Origin: Streptomyces sp. CB01580
GTDB lineage: Bacteria > Actinomycetota > Actinomycetes > Streptomycetales > Streptomycetaceae
Direction of reading: 5' to 3'
Assembly (NCBI RefSeq): GCF_001905795.1
Contig: NZ_LIXJ01000016.1
Location: 63,550 to 127,549 of the forward strand
DNA length: 64,000 bases
The position numbers and the translations under genes were made by a program. Shown piece after piece: positions 19,137 through 27,533 of the stretch. Below the pieces are notes generated by a model that saw only the letters and a list, made by a program, of their open reading frames with translations, made no database searches and was not told the DNA's origin. Every line of letters begins with the position of its first letter. Position 1 is the first letter of the stretch.

Positions 19137-21719
19137 ATGTCCGATGCCGGGGCCACGGCCACACTCCCGTTCATGGAACACGTGCCGCCGCCCGCGGAGG
19201 AATTGGCGCTCCTCGATCGCGAACTGGCCCGACTGGACGCCCGCCGGTCCCAATTGCTCGTCCGCCGTGCCTGGCTGGTGAGCGTGCTGTCGCGACCCGC
19301 CGTGCCGCCCACGCCGCCGTACGCCGCTCCGCCCGGGCCGTCTCCGGACCGTCCGCCGGTCCCGTTCGCGGCCCCGCCGGGTGTGTCCGGCACGCCGGCC
19401 GGGCAGCGCGGCGTCCGCAACGTGCTGCTCACTCTGGGCGGCCTGCTGCTGACGGTCGCGGCGATCGCGTTCACCCTGGTCAGTTGGGGCGAGATGGGCA
19501 TCGCCGGCCGTTCGGCGGTGCTCGCGGTGGTGACGTTCGCGGCGCTGGGCGTGCCCGCCGTGCTGCTGCGTCGCGGGCTGCCCGCGACGGCGGAATCGGT
19601 CGCCGCGCTGGCCTCGGTGCTGATGGTGCTGGACGCGTACGCGCTGCACCGGGTGGCGGTGCCGGACGCCGACGGCCCCGGGTTCGCCGCGGTGGCCTCG
19701 GCGGTGCTGGCGGCGCTCTGGGCCGGGTACGGCCTGCTGCTGGACCGGCTGCGGCTGCCGCTGCCCCTGGCGGTGGTGAGCGCGCAGTTCCCGTTGCTGC
19801 TGTGGGCGTGGTCGGCGGGGGCCGGGGCCTCGGCGTTCGGCTGGGCGCTGCTGGTGACGGCGGCGATGGACGGCGTGATCGCGTTGCGGGGCAAGAGTCT
19901 CGAAGTGCAGGTGACGGCCTGCACGGGGTGCTGGATGACGGGCCCGGTGGGGCTGCTGATCGGCCTGACGCTGTCGCTGACGTCCGGTACGGCGGGGGCC
20001 GCGCTGGCCCCGGCGGCGCTGCTGCTCGCGGGGGCGGCGGTCGCGGTGTCGGCGGCGTGGCGCGCGCCGACCGGGTTCGCGGTCGGCGGTGGTGTGGTGG
20101 CCGGGTGGTGCACCGTGGCCGCGGTGGGCGGCGTGCTGCGCGCCGGGCAGCCCTGGGGCTGGTCGGTGCTCGCCTATCTGCTGTGCGGGCTGGCGCTGTC
20201 GGCGGTGGTGCGGGCCCCGCTGCCGCGCCGGGTCGGGCAGGGGGTGGTGTGGTCCTCCGCGTCGGTGGTCGCGGCGGCTGTGCTGACCTCGCTGCCTCCG
20301 GTCGTCCTGTCGCTGACGGGCGCGGTGTCGCAGCTGGCGCGGGTGTGGGCGGGCGCGCCGGACGGCGGTGCCCGGGGCGCGCTGGGCGCGGCGGACCTGG
20401 CGTGGTCCCGGATGGGCTCGGCCCCGGTGGTGCTCTTGCTGGTGGCCGTCCTGGCCGCGGCGGCGCACCGGTGGTGGACGCGCGCGGTGCGGATCGTCGG
20501 CGCGACGCCGGGCCCGGCGTGGCGGGGCGTGGCGGGGGCCGTGGCGGTCGTGCTCGGCTGGGCGGGGCTCACCGTGACCCCGGCGGTGCTCGGACTGTCG
20601 TACGCGGCGGCCGTGGCGGTGTGGCTGTTGCTGGTCGTCGCGCTGTTCGCGGGGGCGGTGCGGGCGCTGCGTCGCGGGAACGGCGCGGTGGGAACGGCCG
20701 CGCTGGTGTGCGGTCTGGTCGGCGCAGGGAGTACGGGGTTGCTGTCGCTCGCGGCTGAAGCGACGACGTACGCGGTGTTCGGGGTGTTGCTGGTGGTGTC
20801 GGGGGCGGTCGCGGTGGTGATCGGCGACGTGGCGGCTTCGGCGGCAAGGAATCGGCCCGCGGCACCGACCGTCCGGGCGGCGCGGCGGGAGGACGTGCTG
20901 CACATCGCGCAGGCGGTGGCGGCGTGCGGGGCGGTGGCGTGCGCGACGGTGCTGGCCCTCGCGGCCGGGGCGTCGCTGGGGCTCGACGCGCACCGGGCGG
21001 CCCCGGTAGTGCTCGTCGTCCCCGCGCTGACGGTGCTGGTCGGGGCGTGGCTGCGGGGCCGGCCCCCGGCGCTCGCGGTGGAGGCGGCCGGGGCCGTGGC
21101 CGCGGTGGTGGCGGTCGGCATGGCGGTCCCGGACCGGGCGTTCCTGGCCCTGGTGCTGGCGCTGTGCGGGGTGCTGGCGGCGGGTACGGCCCTGCGGCCC
21201 GAGCGGCGGCCGGTCGCCGGGTACGCGGCGACGACACTGTTCGTCCTGGCGGCCTGGCTGAGGCTGTCGGCCTCCGGCGTCCTCGCCCCCGAGGCGTACA
21301 CCCTGCCGGTGACGGTGCCCGCGCTGGTGGTCGGCGAGCTGCGCCGCCGTCGTGATCCCGAGGCGTCGTCGTGGACGGCGTACGGGGCGGGGCTCGCGGC
21401 CACGCTGGTGCCGAGCCTCTTCGCGGCGTGGTCCGATCCGGACTGGCCGCGGCCGCTGCTGCTGGGCACGGCGGCGCTGGTGATCACGCTGCTGGGTGCG
21501 CGGCTGCGGCTTCAGGCCCTGCTGCTGATCGGTGGCGCGGTGCTGGCCCTGGACGCCGTGCACGAACTCGCGCCGTACGTCGTCCAGGTCGTCGACGCCC
21601 TGCCACGCTGGGTGCCGCCCGCGCTGGCCGGGGTGCTGCTGCTGGTGGTCGGTGCCACGTACGAGCAGCGGCTGCGCGACGCACGGCGTCTCAAGGAGGC
21701 TCTGGGCCGCATGCGCTGA
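19137..21719 (+). CDS. Large polytopic membrane protein of unknown function
   Basis: 860 residues. The N-terminal 60 residues form a short charged helical region (EELALLDRELARLDARRSQL), followed by a Pro-rich linker to about residue 95. More than twenty very Ala/Val/Leu-rich hydrophobic segments then run to residue 850, with almost no long soluble loops. A short basic tail follows (YEQRLRDARRLKEALGRMR). I see no transporter signature. Proteins of this layout occur across Streptomyces without assigned function. The start is uncertain; an ATG at 19173 (MEHVPPPAEE) is also possible, and neither has a strong ribosome site. Confidence 0.85.
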   Translation: MSDAGATATLPFMEHVPPPAEELALLDRELARLDARRSQLLVRRAWLVSVLSRPAVPPTPPYAAPPGPSPDRPPVPFAAPPGVSGTPAGQRGVRNVLLTLGGLLLTVAAIAFTLVSWGEMGIAGRSAVLAVVTFAALGVPAVLLRRGLPATAESVAALASVLMVLDAYALHRVAVPDADGPGFAAVASAVLAALWAGYGLLLDRLRLPLPLAVVSAQFPLLLWAWSAGAGASAFGWALLVTAAMDGVIALRGKSLEVQVTACTGCWMTGPVGLLIGLTLSLTSGTAGAALAPAALLLAGAAVAVSAAWRAPTGFAVGGGVVAGWCTVAAVGGVLRAGQPWGWSVLAYLLCGLALSAVVRAPLPRRVGQGVVWSSASVVAAAVLTSLPPVVLSLTGAVSQLARVWAGAPDGGARGALGAADLAWSRMGSAPVVLLLVAVLAAAAHRWWTRAVRIVGATPGPAWRGVAGAVAVVLGWAGLTVTPAVLGLSYAAAVAVWLLLVVALFAGAVRALRRGNGAVGTAALVCGLVGAGSTGLLSLAAEATTYAVFGVLLVVSGAVAVVIGDVAASAARNRPAAPTVRAARREDVLHIAQAVAACGAVACATVLALAAGASLGLDAHRAAPVVLVVPALTVLVGAWLRGRPPALAVEAAGAVAAVVAVGMAVPDRAFLALVLALCGVLAAGTALRPERRPVAGYAATTLFVLAAWLRLSASGVLAPEAYTLPVTVPALVVGELRRRRDPEASSWTAYGAGLAATLVPSLFAAWSDPDWPRPLLLGTAALVITLLGARLRLQALLLIGGAVLALDAVHELAPYVVQVVDALPRWVPPALAGVLLLVVGATYEQRLRDARRLKEALGRMR

Positions 21720-22147
21720 CGGTCCGCCGTACGGGCCGGTCCGGTCGCCCCCACGGGCCACGGGCCGGTCCGGTCCCCCGCCCGTGCGCCGCGGACGCCC
21801 TGCCCCGGCACCACCCGCAGAAGCGCAGGCGCTCGGCCGAACTGTCCCCGGCCCGAACGGAATTCAGCGAATTCCGTCGCACCGGCCGGGAATTGTGGCG
21901 GAGTTCGGCAAGCCGCCGGGGAACTGCGTTCAAGCGGTCCCGCGCACCGAACTCGCCGGGAATTCCGCTTGCCCAAAGGGCCGTCCTCTTAGCGGTGCGC
22001 GAGGGAAATGCGAATGAGGCGCGCCGGAAGCCGCACCGACCCAAGATTCGAACGACAGTTCCCCAACAAAGGACTCCGTCTTCTCGCGCGCGAGGACGGA
22101 GCAGGAATTCTCGAACGCGCCCGGCATCCGGTCGTTCCGCACGACGC
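21720..22147. other. Non-coding region between membrane protein and tRNA-Val
   Basis: About 430 bp with no supported gene. From about 21850 it is noticeably more AT-rich than its surroundings, with repeated GAATTC-type words (near 21861, 21871, 21960 and 22106). No second copy of the tRNA 3' end was found next to it, so an attachment site is not demonstrated. Confidence 0.4.
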
Positions 22148-22187
22148 GAAGGGGCCCATGAGACTCTTCGGTCTCATGGGCCCCTTC
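22148..22187 (-). terminator. Terminator of second tRNA-Val
   Basis: Perfect 17-bp stem GAAGGGGCCCATGAGAC with a 6-nt TCTTCG loop, just after the tRNA 3' end on the minus strand. The sequence is unrelated to the hairpin after the first tRNA-Val copy. Confidence 0.85.
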
Positions 22188-22194
22188 GTCCCGG

Positions 22195-22266
22195 TGGGCG
22201 ATACTGGGTTCGAACCAGTGACCTCTTCGGTGTGAACGAAGCGCTCTCCCACTGAGCTAATCGCCC
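22195..22266 (-). tRNA. tRNA-Val(CAC), second identical copy
   Basis: Same 72-nt cloverleaf as 18523-18594 with anticodon CAC. Identity covers 22189-22269 and stops abruptly on both sides. The two copies are direct repeats 3.67 kb apart. Confidence 0.97.
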
Positions 22267-22320
22267 GGGCGCAGGCCAAACATTACCCCATGTCAGCGGC
22301 CCCTCATGACCACTCCGGGG

Positions 22321-22812
22321 TCACTCGTGGATCTTCCAGGGCATGGTGATGCCGAACTTCCAGACGTAGATCCCCACCAGCACCGCGGCGATCACCAGGC
22401 CGACCACCGTGAGGATGACGTTGCGCCGCCGGACCTTGGGGTCGAGGGCTCGCTGAGCGGCTTCGGTGACCTTCCGCCGGGTCCAGCGCAGGACCAGCTG
22501 CGCCCAGACGAACTCGGTCGCCCAGATCGCCATGCCACCGAAGATCACCAGCCAGCCGGGGCCCGGTAGCGGCAGCATCACGACCCCGGCCACGACCACC
22601 GCGAGGCCGACCACGAAGACGCCGACCTGCCAGCTCAGGTGCAGGGCCCTGGAGGCCTTGATGAAGCCGGGCGCCCGGGAGCCGAGCGCGCCCTCCTCCT
22701 TCGTCACACTCCCCGAGGTGTCTTCGGGCGTCCCCTCGGCCACGTCCCCCGTGGCGCGTCCGGGCTCCGCCGCCGCGGCGTCACCGGCCCGCTCATCGCT
22801 CTCCGCATTCAC
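22321..22812 (-). CDS. TIGR02611-type small membrane protein
   Basis: 163 residues from a GTG start (VNAESDERAG). An acidic, disordered N-terminus (about 1-55) is followed by paired hydrophobic segments (VGVFVVGLAVVVAGVVMLPL, PGPGWLVIFGGMAIWATEF), a basic loop and a last helix (VVGLVIAAVLVGIYVWKF). The PLPGPGW turn is the family hallmark. The function of the family is unknown. Transcribed away from ssgB, with 190 bp between the two starts. Confidence 0.85.
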   Translation of the reverse strand: MNAESDERAGDAAAAEPGRATGDVAEGTPEDTSGSVTKEEGALGSRAPGFIKASRALHLSWQVGVFVVGLAVVVAGVVMLPLPGPGWLVIFGGMAIWATEFVWAQLVLRWTRRKVTEAAQRALDPKVRRRNVILTVVGLVIAAVLVGIYVWKFGITMPWKIHE

Positions 22813-23002
22813 GACAGCCAACCTACCGGAACGGACTTCATCACCGGAATGGCCGTATAACCCGAAGTTACACAGCGCCGTACGAGCGACCCGAAGGAAC
22901 ACAAAAAGGTCAGAGGGGTTTACAACGCCACCGTAGGTGGCATGTCGATTTCGCCGACGTGCGAATCCCCGAGCGCACACTGAGCGAAAGGCCCTGGCGC
23001 TT

Positions 23003-23416
23003 ATGAACACCACGGTCAGCTGCGAGCTGCACCTGCGCCTCGTTGTGTCGAGCGAGTCATCACTGCCTGTACCTGCGGGCCTGCGGTATGACACGGCCGA
23101 TCCTTATGCCGTGCACGCCACCTTCCACACCGGAGCGGAGGAAACGGTCGAATGGGTTTTTGCCCGTGACCTTCTCGCCGAAGGGCTGCACCGGCCCACC
23201 GGCACCGGAGACGTCCGCGTCTGGCCATCTCGTAGTCACGGCCAGGGGGTCGTCTGCATCGCACTGAGCTCCCCGGAGGGCGAAGCCCTGCTCGAGGCCC
23301 CGGCACGGGCCCTGGAGTCGTTCCTGAAGAGGACCGACGCCGCGGTTCCACCCGGCACCGAGCATCGTCACTTCGACCTCGACACGGAGCTCTCACACAT
23401 CCTGGCCGAGAGCTGA
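23003..23416 (+). CDS. ssgB: Sporulation-specific cell division activator SsgB
   Basis: SsgA-like protein that localises with SsgA and recruits FtsZ to future septum sites in aerial hyphae. The 137-residue product (MNTTVSCELHLRLVV to ELSHILAES) is essentially the invariant Streptomyces SsgB; SCO1541 is the characterised member in S. coelicolor. An open upstream extension is ignored. GCGAAAGGC precedes the ATG. Its presence is the strongest indicator of a sporulating streptomycete. The 190-bp upstream region should hold its developmental promoter, which I could not assign by eye. Confidence 0.98.
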   Translation: MNTTVSCELHLRLVVSSESSLPVPAGLRYDTADPYAVHATFHTGAEETVEWVFARDLLAEGLHRPTGTGDVRVWPSRSHGQGVVCIALSSPEGEALLEAPARALESFLKRTDAAVPPGTEHRHFDLDTELSHILAES

Positions 23417-23434
23417 GCCAGGCCGAGAGCTGCA

Positions 23435-23465
23435 CGGCGCCGTCCGACTCGGGGAGACGGCGCCG
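23435..23465 (+). terminator. Terminator after ssgB
   Basis: 10-bp stem CGGCGCCGTC with an 11-nt loop, 18 nt after the stop. A second hairpin at 23491-23530 has 17-nt arms (CGACGCCGTCATCACGG) with one wobble and a 6-nt loop. Together they form a double terminator. The rest of the 357-bp gap to the next gene shows nothing I can name. Confidence 0.7.
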
Positions 23466-23773
23466 CGCGGAAAACCACACAGGGTGACGTCGACGCCGTC
23501 ATCACGGAATCCACCGTGGTGACGGCGTCGGCGCACGCCCCCTCCGGAGCACGCTTCCCTCCACCGTCGCCCGGCACCGCCCCCCTTCCCGGCCGCGGCG
23601 GCCCGCCCCGGGCCCGGACGAGCACTCGCCGTCTCGACCGCCCGGGCATGGCCGGTATGCGCTCTTCCGGCCGTTCAGGGGCCCTCCGGGCCCTCTGTGC
23701 GGCGGCACCGAGCCAGTAGAGTCAGCCGGCATCGACTGCGGGCGCCGCCCGCCGGAGGCCAGGGAGCGAAAGC

Positions 23774-24346
23774 GTGCTGATCCCCCACGACACCCGGATC
23801 GCCCTCGACACGGTGGTCGATCTGCTGAACACCGCACCGGCGAACGGGCGGCCGGAGGGCGGGCAGGCCGACGGCCTCCCCGACGTCGCGGCGCTCCACG
23901 ACTTCGCGCGCCGCCATCGCATCAGCGGCGTGGGCGAGCTGCACGAGAAGGACCTGCGGGCCGTACGGGACGTGCGGACACGCTTCGCCACGATCTTCGC
24001 GACGGACGACGCGCAGACCGCCGCCACGCTCGTGAACGGCCTCGTGGCCGCCGCCGGCACCACGCCCCAGCTCAGCAACCACGACGGCTACGACTGGCAC
24101 GTGCACTACTTCGCGCCGGACGCCTCGATCGCCGACCACCTCGCGGCCGACTGCGGCATGGCACTGGCCTTCATCGTGGTGGCGGGCGAGCAGGAGCGGC
24201 TGCGCCACTGCGAGGCTCCGGACTGTCGGCACGCCTTCGTGGACCTCTCCCGCAACCGCTCACGCCGCTACTGCTCGAGCCGCACCTGCGGTAATCGTCT
24301 GCACGTGGCCGCGTACCGGGCGCGCCGCAAGGAAGCGGCCGGCTGA
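23774..24346 (+). CDS. CGNR zinc-finger (ABATE domain) protein
   Basis: 190 residues from GTG behind AGGGAGCG. An N-terminal ABATE-type domain (RIALDTVVDLLNTAP to AFIVVAGEQERLRHC) precedes the C-terminal CGNR zinc finger with ligands in CEAPDCRHAFVD and YCSSRTCGNRLHVAAYRARR. Proteins of this family are predicted stress-linked transcription regulators. The gene ends 4 nt before the stop of a convergent small ORF. Confidence 0.92.
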   Translation: MLIPHDTRIALDTVVDLLNTAPANGRPEGGQADGLPDVAALHDFARRHRISGVGELHEKDLRAVRDVRTRFATIFATDDAQTAATLVNGLVAAAGTTPQLSNHDGYDWHVHYFAPDASIADHLAADCGMALAFIVVAGEQERLRHCEAPDCRHAFVDLSRNRSRRYCSSRTCGNRLHVAAYRARRKEAAG

Positions 24347-24350
24347 CCGC

Positions 24351-24527
24351 TCACAGCATGAACAGATCATGCAACGCGGCCATCAGCAGCAGGCTGCCGA
24401 TCACCCCGAGGAAGATCATCAAAGGGGGCTGGGACAGCGCGAAGAGGCAACCACGCGGCTCTTCGGCAGGGCTTGCGGGGACATCGCCCCGGGAAGTGTC
24501 GACCATCTCGGAACGATCATGACGCAC
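24351..24527 (-). CDS. Small single-pass membrane protein, 58 residues
   Basis: Read directly from the minus strand. A GTG start (VRHDRSEM) is preceded by AGCAGG at 7 nt spacing; ATG at 24506 is an alternative giving 51 residues. The N-terminal half is polar (DTSRGDVPASPAEEPRGC). The C-terminal half is one transmembrane helix, LSQPPLMIFLGVIGSLLLMA, ending ALHDLFML. The polar-to-hydrophobic layout, the ribosome site and a stop tail-to-tail with the CGNR gene make this a likely real gene. Function unknown. Confidence 0.65.
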   Translation of the reverse strand: MRHDRSEMVDTSRGDVPASPAEEPRGCLFALSQPPLMIFLGVIGSLLLMAALHDLFML

Positions 24528-24779
24528 CTCGGAGCCTGCTCACGGCCAACCATCCTTCTCGGAAGGGGAGTTCACCCGCTTCAGGGACACATGCGTTCGC
24601 TTCTCCGTCCGATCTTCCGCCAGCCATTCGGCCCGACGGCCGTGCGGAATCCCGCTATTGACGGCGACACCTCCCAACTCCGCCCTCTTCGAAGCGAATT
24701 GGCGTACGCGGAATGGGCGTCCGACCGTGGCGGGAGGGACCGAATCCGACCATGACGAGAGGGGCCGAGTCCGGCCCGG
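24528..24779. other. Intergenic region, small membrane ORF / lacI-type gene
   Basis: 252 bp upstream of the small ORF and downstream of the regulator. No gene, tRNA or strong hairpin was seen. It must contain the promoter of the small ORF if that is expressed separately. Confidence 0.4.
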
Positions 24780-25802
24780 TCAGCTCGTCGGCGGCGTGCT
24801 GGAGGCGCGCACCACGAGTTCCGGCCGGAGCACCACGCTGCGGTGCTCGTGCGTGCCGCCGGCGTCGTCGGCCTCCTCGAGCAGCAGTTCCGCGGCCATC
24901 CGGCCCATCACGGCCGCGGGCCTGCGGACCGAGGTGAGCGGTACGGCAGCGGCGGCGGCGAACTCGATGTCGTCGTAGCCGACGAGGGCGACGTCCTGCG
25001 GCACCCGCACGCCCGCCGCGTACAGCGCCTGCAGCACACCGAGAGCGAGCAGGTCGTTGGCGCAGAACACCGCGGTGGGCCGGGGCGCCAGGCCGAGGAG
25101 CCGGGCCCCGGCGTCCCGGCCCGCCGTCACGTCCAGCCGGTCGCAGGGAATCTCGACGAGGGCCTCGGACGGCAGTCCCGCGTCGGCGAGCGCCGACAGC
25201 GCACCCTCACGCCGGTCCCTGATCTGCTGCAGGTCGTCGGGACCGCTGACATAGGCCACCGAGCGGTGCCCGGAGGAGAGCAGATGTCCGACGGCCAGAA
25301 CCCCGCCGCGCACGTCGTCGACGGAGACCGCGCACCCGTCCGCACCGGACGCCACCCGGTCCACCAGGACGTACGGGATCCCGTGGCGGCGGAACGCCTC
25401 CAGATTGCGACCGGTCGGATCGGCCGGGGTGACCAGCACCCCGCACACCCGCTGCTCGGCGAAGAGACCCAGGTACTCGGCCTCCTCCGACGGGCTCTGG
25501 TCGCTGTTGCAGACCATCACTCCGAGCCCGGCGTCCCGGGCGGCGCGTTCGGCACCCCGCGCCACGTCGACGAAGAACGGGTTGCCCATGTCGAGGACGA
25601 GCAGCGCCACGATCCGGCTGCGGCCCGCCCTCAGCTGACGGGCCGACTCGCTGCGCACGTAGCCGAGCTCCTCGATGGCGGCCAGTACCCGGGCCCGGGT
25701 CTCCGGCGACACCGCCTCGGGCCGGTTGATCACATTGGACACGGTGCCCACGGAGACCCCGGCCTGCCGGGCCACATCCTTGATCCCTGCCACGCGCGCC
25801 AC
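24780..25802 (-). CDS. LacI-family transcriptional regulator
   Basis: 340 residues from GTG (VARVAGIKDVARQAG); a second GTG lies 9 nt downstream. The LacI helix-turn-helix is IKDVARQAGVSVGTVSNVIN, with hinge helix SARQLRAG. A periplasmic-binding-protein-like sensor domain follows (IVALLVLDMGNPFFVDVARG to FCANDLLALGVLQALY). The usual target would be a sugar transport or catabolic operon, but no such genes are adjacent, so its regulon cannot be inferred. Confidence 0.93.
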   Translation of the reverse strand: MARVAGIKDVARQAGVSVGTVSNVINRPEAVSPETRARVLAAIEELGYVRSESARQLRAGRSRIVALLVLDMGNPFFVDVARGAERAARDAGLGVMVCNSDQSPSEEAEYLGLFAEQRVCGVLVTPADPTGRNLEAFRRHGIPYVLVDRVASGADGCAVSVDDVRGGVLAVGHLLSSGHRSVAYVSGPDDLQQIRDRREGALSALADAGLPSEALVEIPCDRLDVTAGRDAGARLLGLAPRPTAVFCANDLLALGVLQALYAAGVRVPQDVALVGYDDIEFAAAAAVPLTSVRRPAAVMGRMAAELLLEEADDAGGTHEHRSVVLRPELVVRASSTPPTS

Positions 25803-25953
25803 TCGCCCTGCCCCACTGATGCCCTCCGCCGCGCCGGTGCGCGGCGTCGCCCCATCGTACGAAGCCGTCGCGCGGGCTCCGCGTCGCGGCTCCGGCGGGC
25901 CCGCCGGCGGACCCACGCCGCCCCACCGGGTGGAGGGCGGGGCGGCGCGCCGT

Positions 25954-26409
25954 TCAGATGCCGTGCTTCTTCAGAATGGCCTCGATGTCGCTGAAGTCGT
26001 CGTCGGGGGACGCGGACGACTGCCTGGTCTTCGTACCCGGAACCGGCTGCGTGCGGGCGCCCGGGGAGCCGAGCGAGGGTGCCGACGCGGCGGGGGCGAC
26101 GGCTCCGCCGCGCGCCGCCCGTTCGGCCGCCCTGCGTTCCTTGCGGGTGCCGGACCCCCGGCGTTCGACGGCGCGGGTCGTCATGAACAGCACCCAGGCG
26201 ACGGCGAGCAGTCCGAAGCCGAGCCACACGCTCGGCCTGAAGGCGATCCCGGCGACCCACTCCACGACACCGGTCAGGACCAGGCCAATCGGCACCAGGG
26301 AGTAGGCGGCGATCCGGGTCGCGGCGAGGAAACGCTTCCGGTACGCGGTGACGGCGGCGATGCCCAGGCCCGCCGCGGACGCCGCGGAGCAGATGGTCTC
26401 GGCAAGCAT
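25954..26409 (-). CDS. Membrane protein with cytoplasmic tail, unknown function
   Basis: 151 residues starting MLAETICSAASAAGLG behind a strong TGGAGGCTCCG. Three hydrophobic segments occupy about residues 5-85 (SLVPIGLVLTGVVEWVAG, GFGLLAVAWVLFMTT). A basic stretch (RKERRAAERAARGG) follows, then a Ser/Pro linker and a conserved-looking acidic end (DDDFSDIEAILKKHGI). The terminal helix resembles short protein-interaction tails. No family assigned. Confidence 0.8.
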   Translation of the reverse strand: MLAETICSAASAAGLGIAAVTAYRKRFLAATRIAAYSLVPIGLVLTGVVEWVAGIAFRPSVWLGFGLLAVAWVLFMTTRAVERRGSGTRKERRAAERAARGGAVAPAASAPSLGSPGARTQPVPGTKTRQSSASPDDDFSDIEAILKKHGI

Positions 26410-26713
26410 CGGAGCCTCCAGGTACGAGCGAAACGTCTGACGCCCCACGAGAGAAACGTCCCTTCCATCCTGCACCGGCCGACGGCCGGGCGGCCACGGT
26501 CCCGGATCACTTCAGGGTGATCTCAGGGCCGGGATCCTCCCCAGGTGCCGATCCGGGCACGCCCCGGGGAGGTTCCTCGGGCGCCCCGAGGAGCACTCCG
26601 CCGGATCCGCCGTCTCGGCGCCACCCGGTCCGCCGTACCGGCGGTTCCCGGTACGGCTCCGGCGGCCCCGGAGCCGATTGGGCCGTCGCGGCGGGCCCTG
26701 CGAGACTGGCCGC

Positions 26714-27238
26714 ATGAGCGATTCGACCCCCGCGGCCCCTCTCGTCCTCGACGTCTGGTGCGAACTCCAGTGCCCCGACTGCCACCGCGCCCTCTCCGAC
26801 GTGCAGGCCCTGCGGGCCCGGTACGGAGACCGGCTGGAGGTGCGGCTGCGGCACTTCCCCCTGGAGAAGCACAAGCACGCCTACGCCGCCGCGCAGGCTG
26901 CCGAGGAGGCCGCGGCCCAGGGCCGTGGCCGGCCGTACGTCGAGGCGGTCCTCGCCCGTTGCGGCGACCTGGACCGCTCCGGTGAGCCGCTGCTGATCGA
27001 GGTGGCGCGCGAACTCGGCCTGGACGCCGAGGAGATGGACACCGCACTGATCGACGGGCGGCACATGCTGATCGTCGACGCCGATCAGGCCGAGGGCAAG
27101 GCGATCGGGGTCACCGGGACCCCGACGTACGTGATCGGCGGCGAGCGGCTGGACGGCGGCAAGAGCCAGGACGGGCTGCGCGAACGGATCGAGGAGATCG
27201 CCGACCGGCTGCTCGCCGAAGGCACCGACCGGGGCTGA
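26714..27238 (+). CDS. DsbA-family (FrnE-like) thioredoxin-fold protein
   Basis: 174 residues starting MSDSTPAAPLVLDVW. A thioredoxin-fold strand leads into CPDCH, a CxxC pair near residues 21-24. A helical insertion with HFPLEKHKHAYAAAQAAEEA follows, then the cis-Pro region GVTGTPTYVIGG. There is no signal peptide, so it is cytoplasmic. The likely role is thiol-disulfide exchange or a related redox reaction; substrate unknown. A longer upstream frame from 26678 was rejected. Confidence 0.88.
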   Translation: MSDSTPAAPLVLDVWCELQCPDCHRALSDVQALRARYGDRLEVRLRHFPLEKHKHAYAAAQAAEEAAAQGRGRPYVEAVLARCGDLDRSGEPLLIEVARELGLDAEEMDTALIDGRHMLIVDADQAEGKAIGVTGTPTYVIGGERLDGGKSQDGLRERIEEIADRLLAEGTDRG

Positions 27239-27296
27239 CCCGCCGCACCGCGCGGCCTCCGCCCGGGAGCGGACCGGTGCCGAGAGGGGCGCCGGG

Positions 27297-27517
27297 GGCC
27301 CAGGTCGTGTCGTCGAAGTGCCGTCTGCCGTGCGACGCCTGGCGCACACGCTCGCGGCGCTGTCGGACCCGTCCTCGTACGTCCGGTGCGGGGGCGATCC
27401 TCCGCCTTGCAACGGGGTCCGGCCCGTTCGAGCGTAGCCGAGAACCCGGGGAGAAGCACCGGACGCCGCACGGCCCGGCCTCCGGCCGAACGACGGCACT
27501 TCGACGACGCGGCCCAG
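27297..27517. mobile_element. MITE-like element with inverted ends and flanking direct repeat
   Basis: A perfect 17-nt inverted repeat GTCGTCGAAGTGCCGTC (27309-27325, complement at 27492-27508) bounds about 207 bp of non-coding DNA. Immediately outside is a 7-bp direct repeat GGCCCAG (27297-27303 and 27511-27517), as expected of a target-site duplication. The inner sequence has no ORF of note. It looks like a miniature inverted-repeat element or the remnant of a larger transposon. It fills the gap between the DsbA-like and GNAT genes. Confidence 0.55.
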
Positions 27518-27533
27518 AGGGGCTTGGAGGGGC

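Noticed and set aside
21720-22194. Genomic-island attachment site next to tRNA-Val
   Set aside because: Composition shifts, but no repeated tRNA 3' end or integrase is present.
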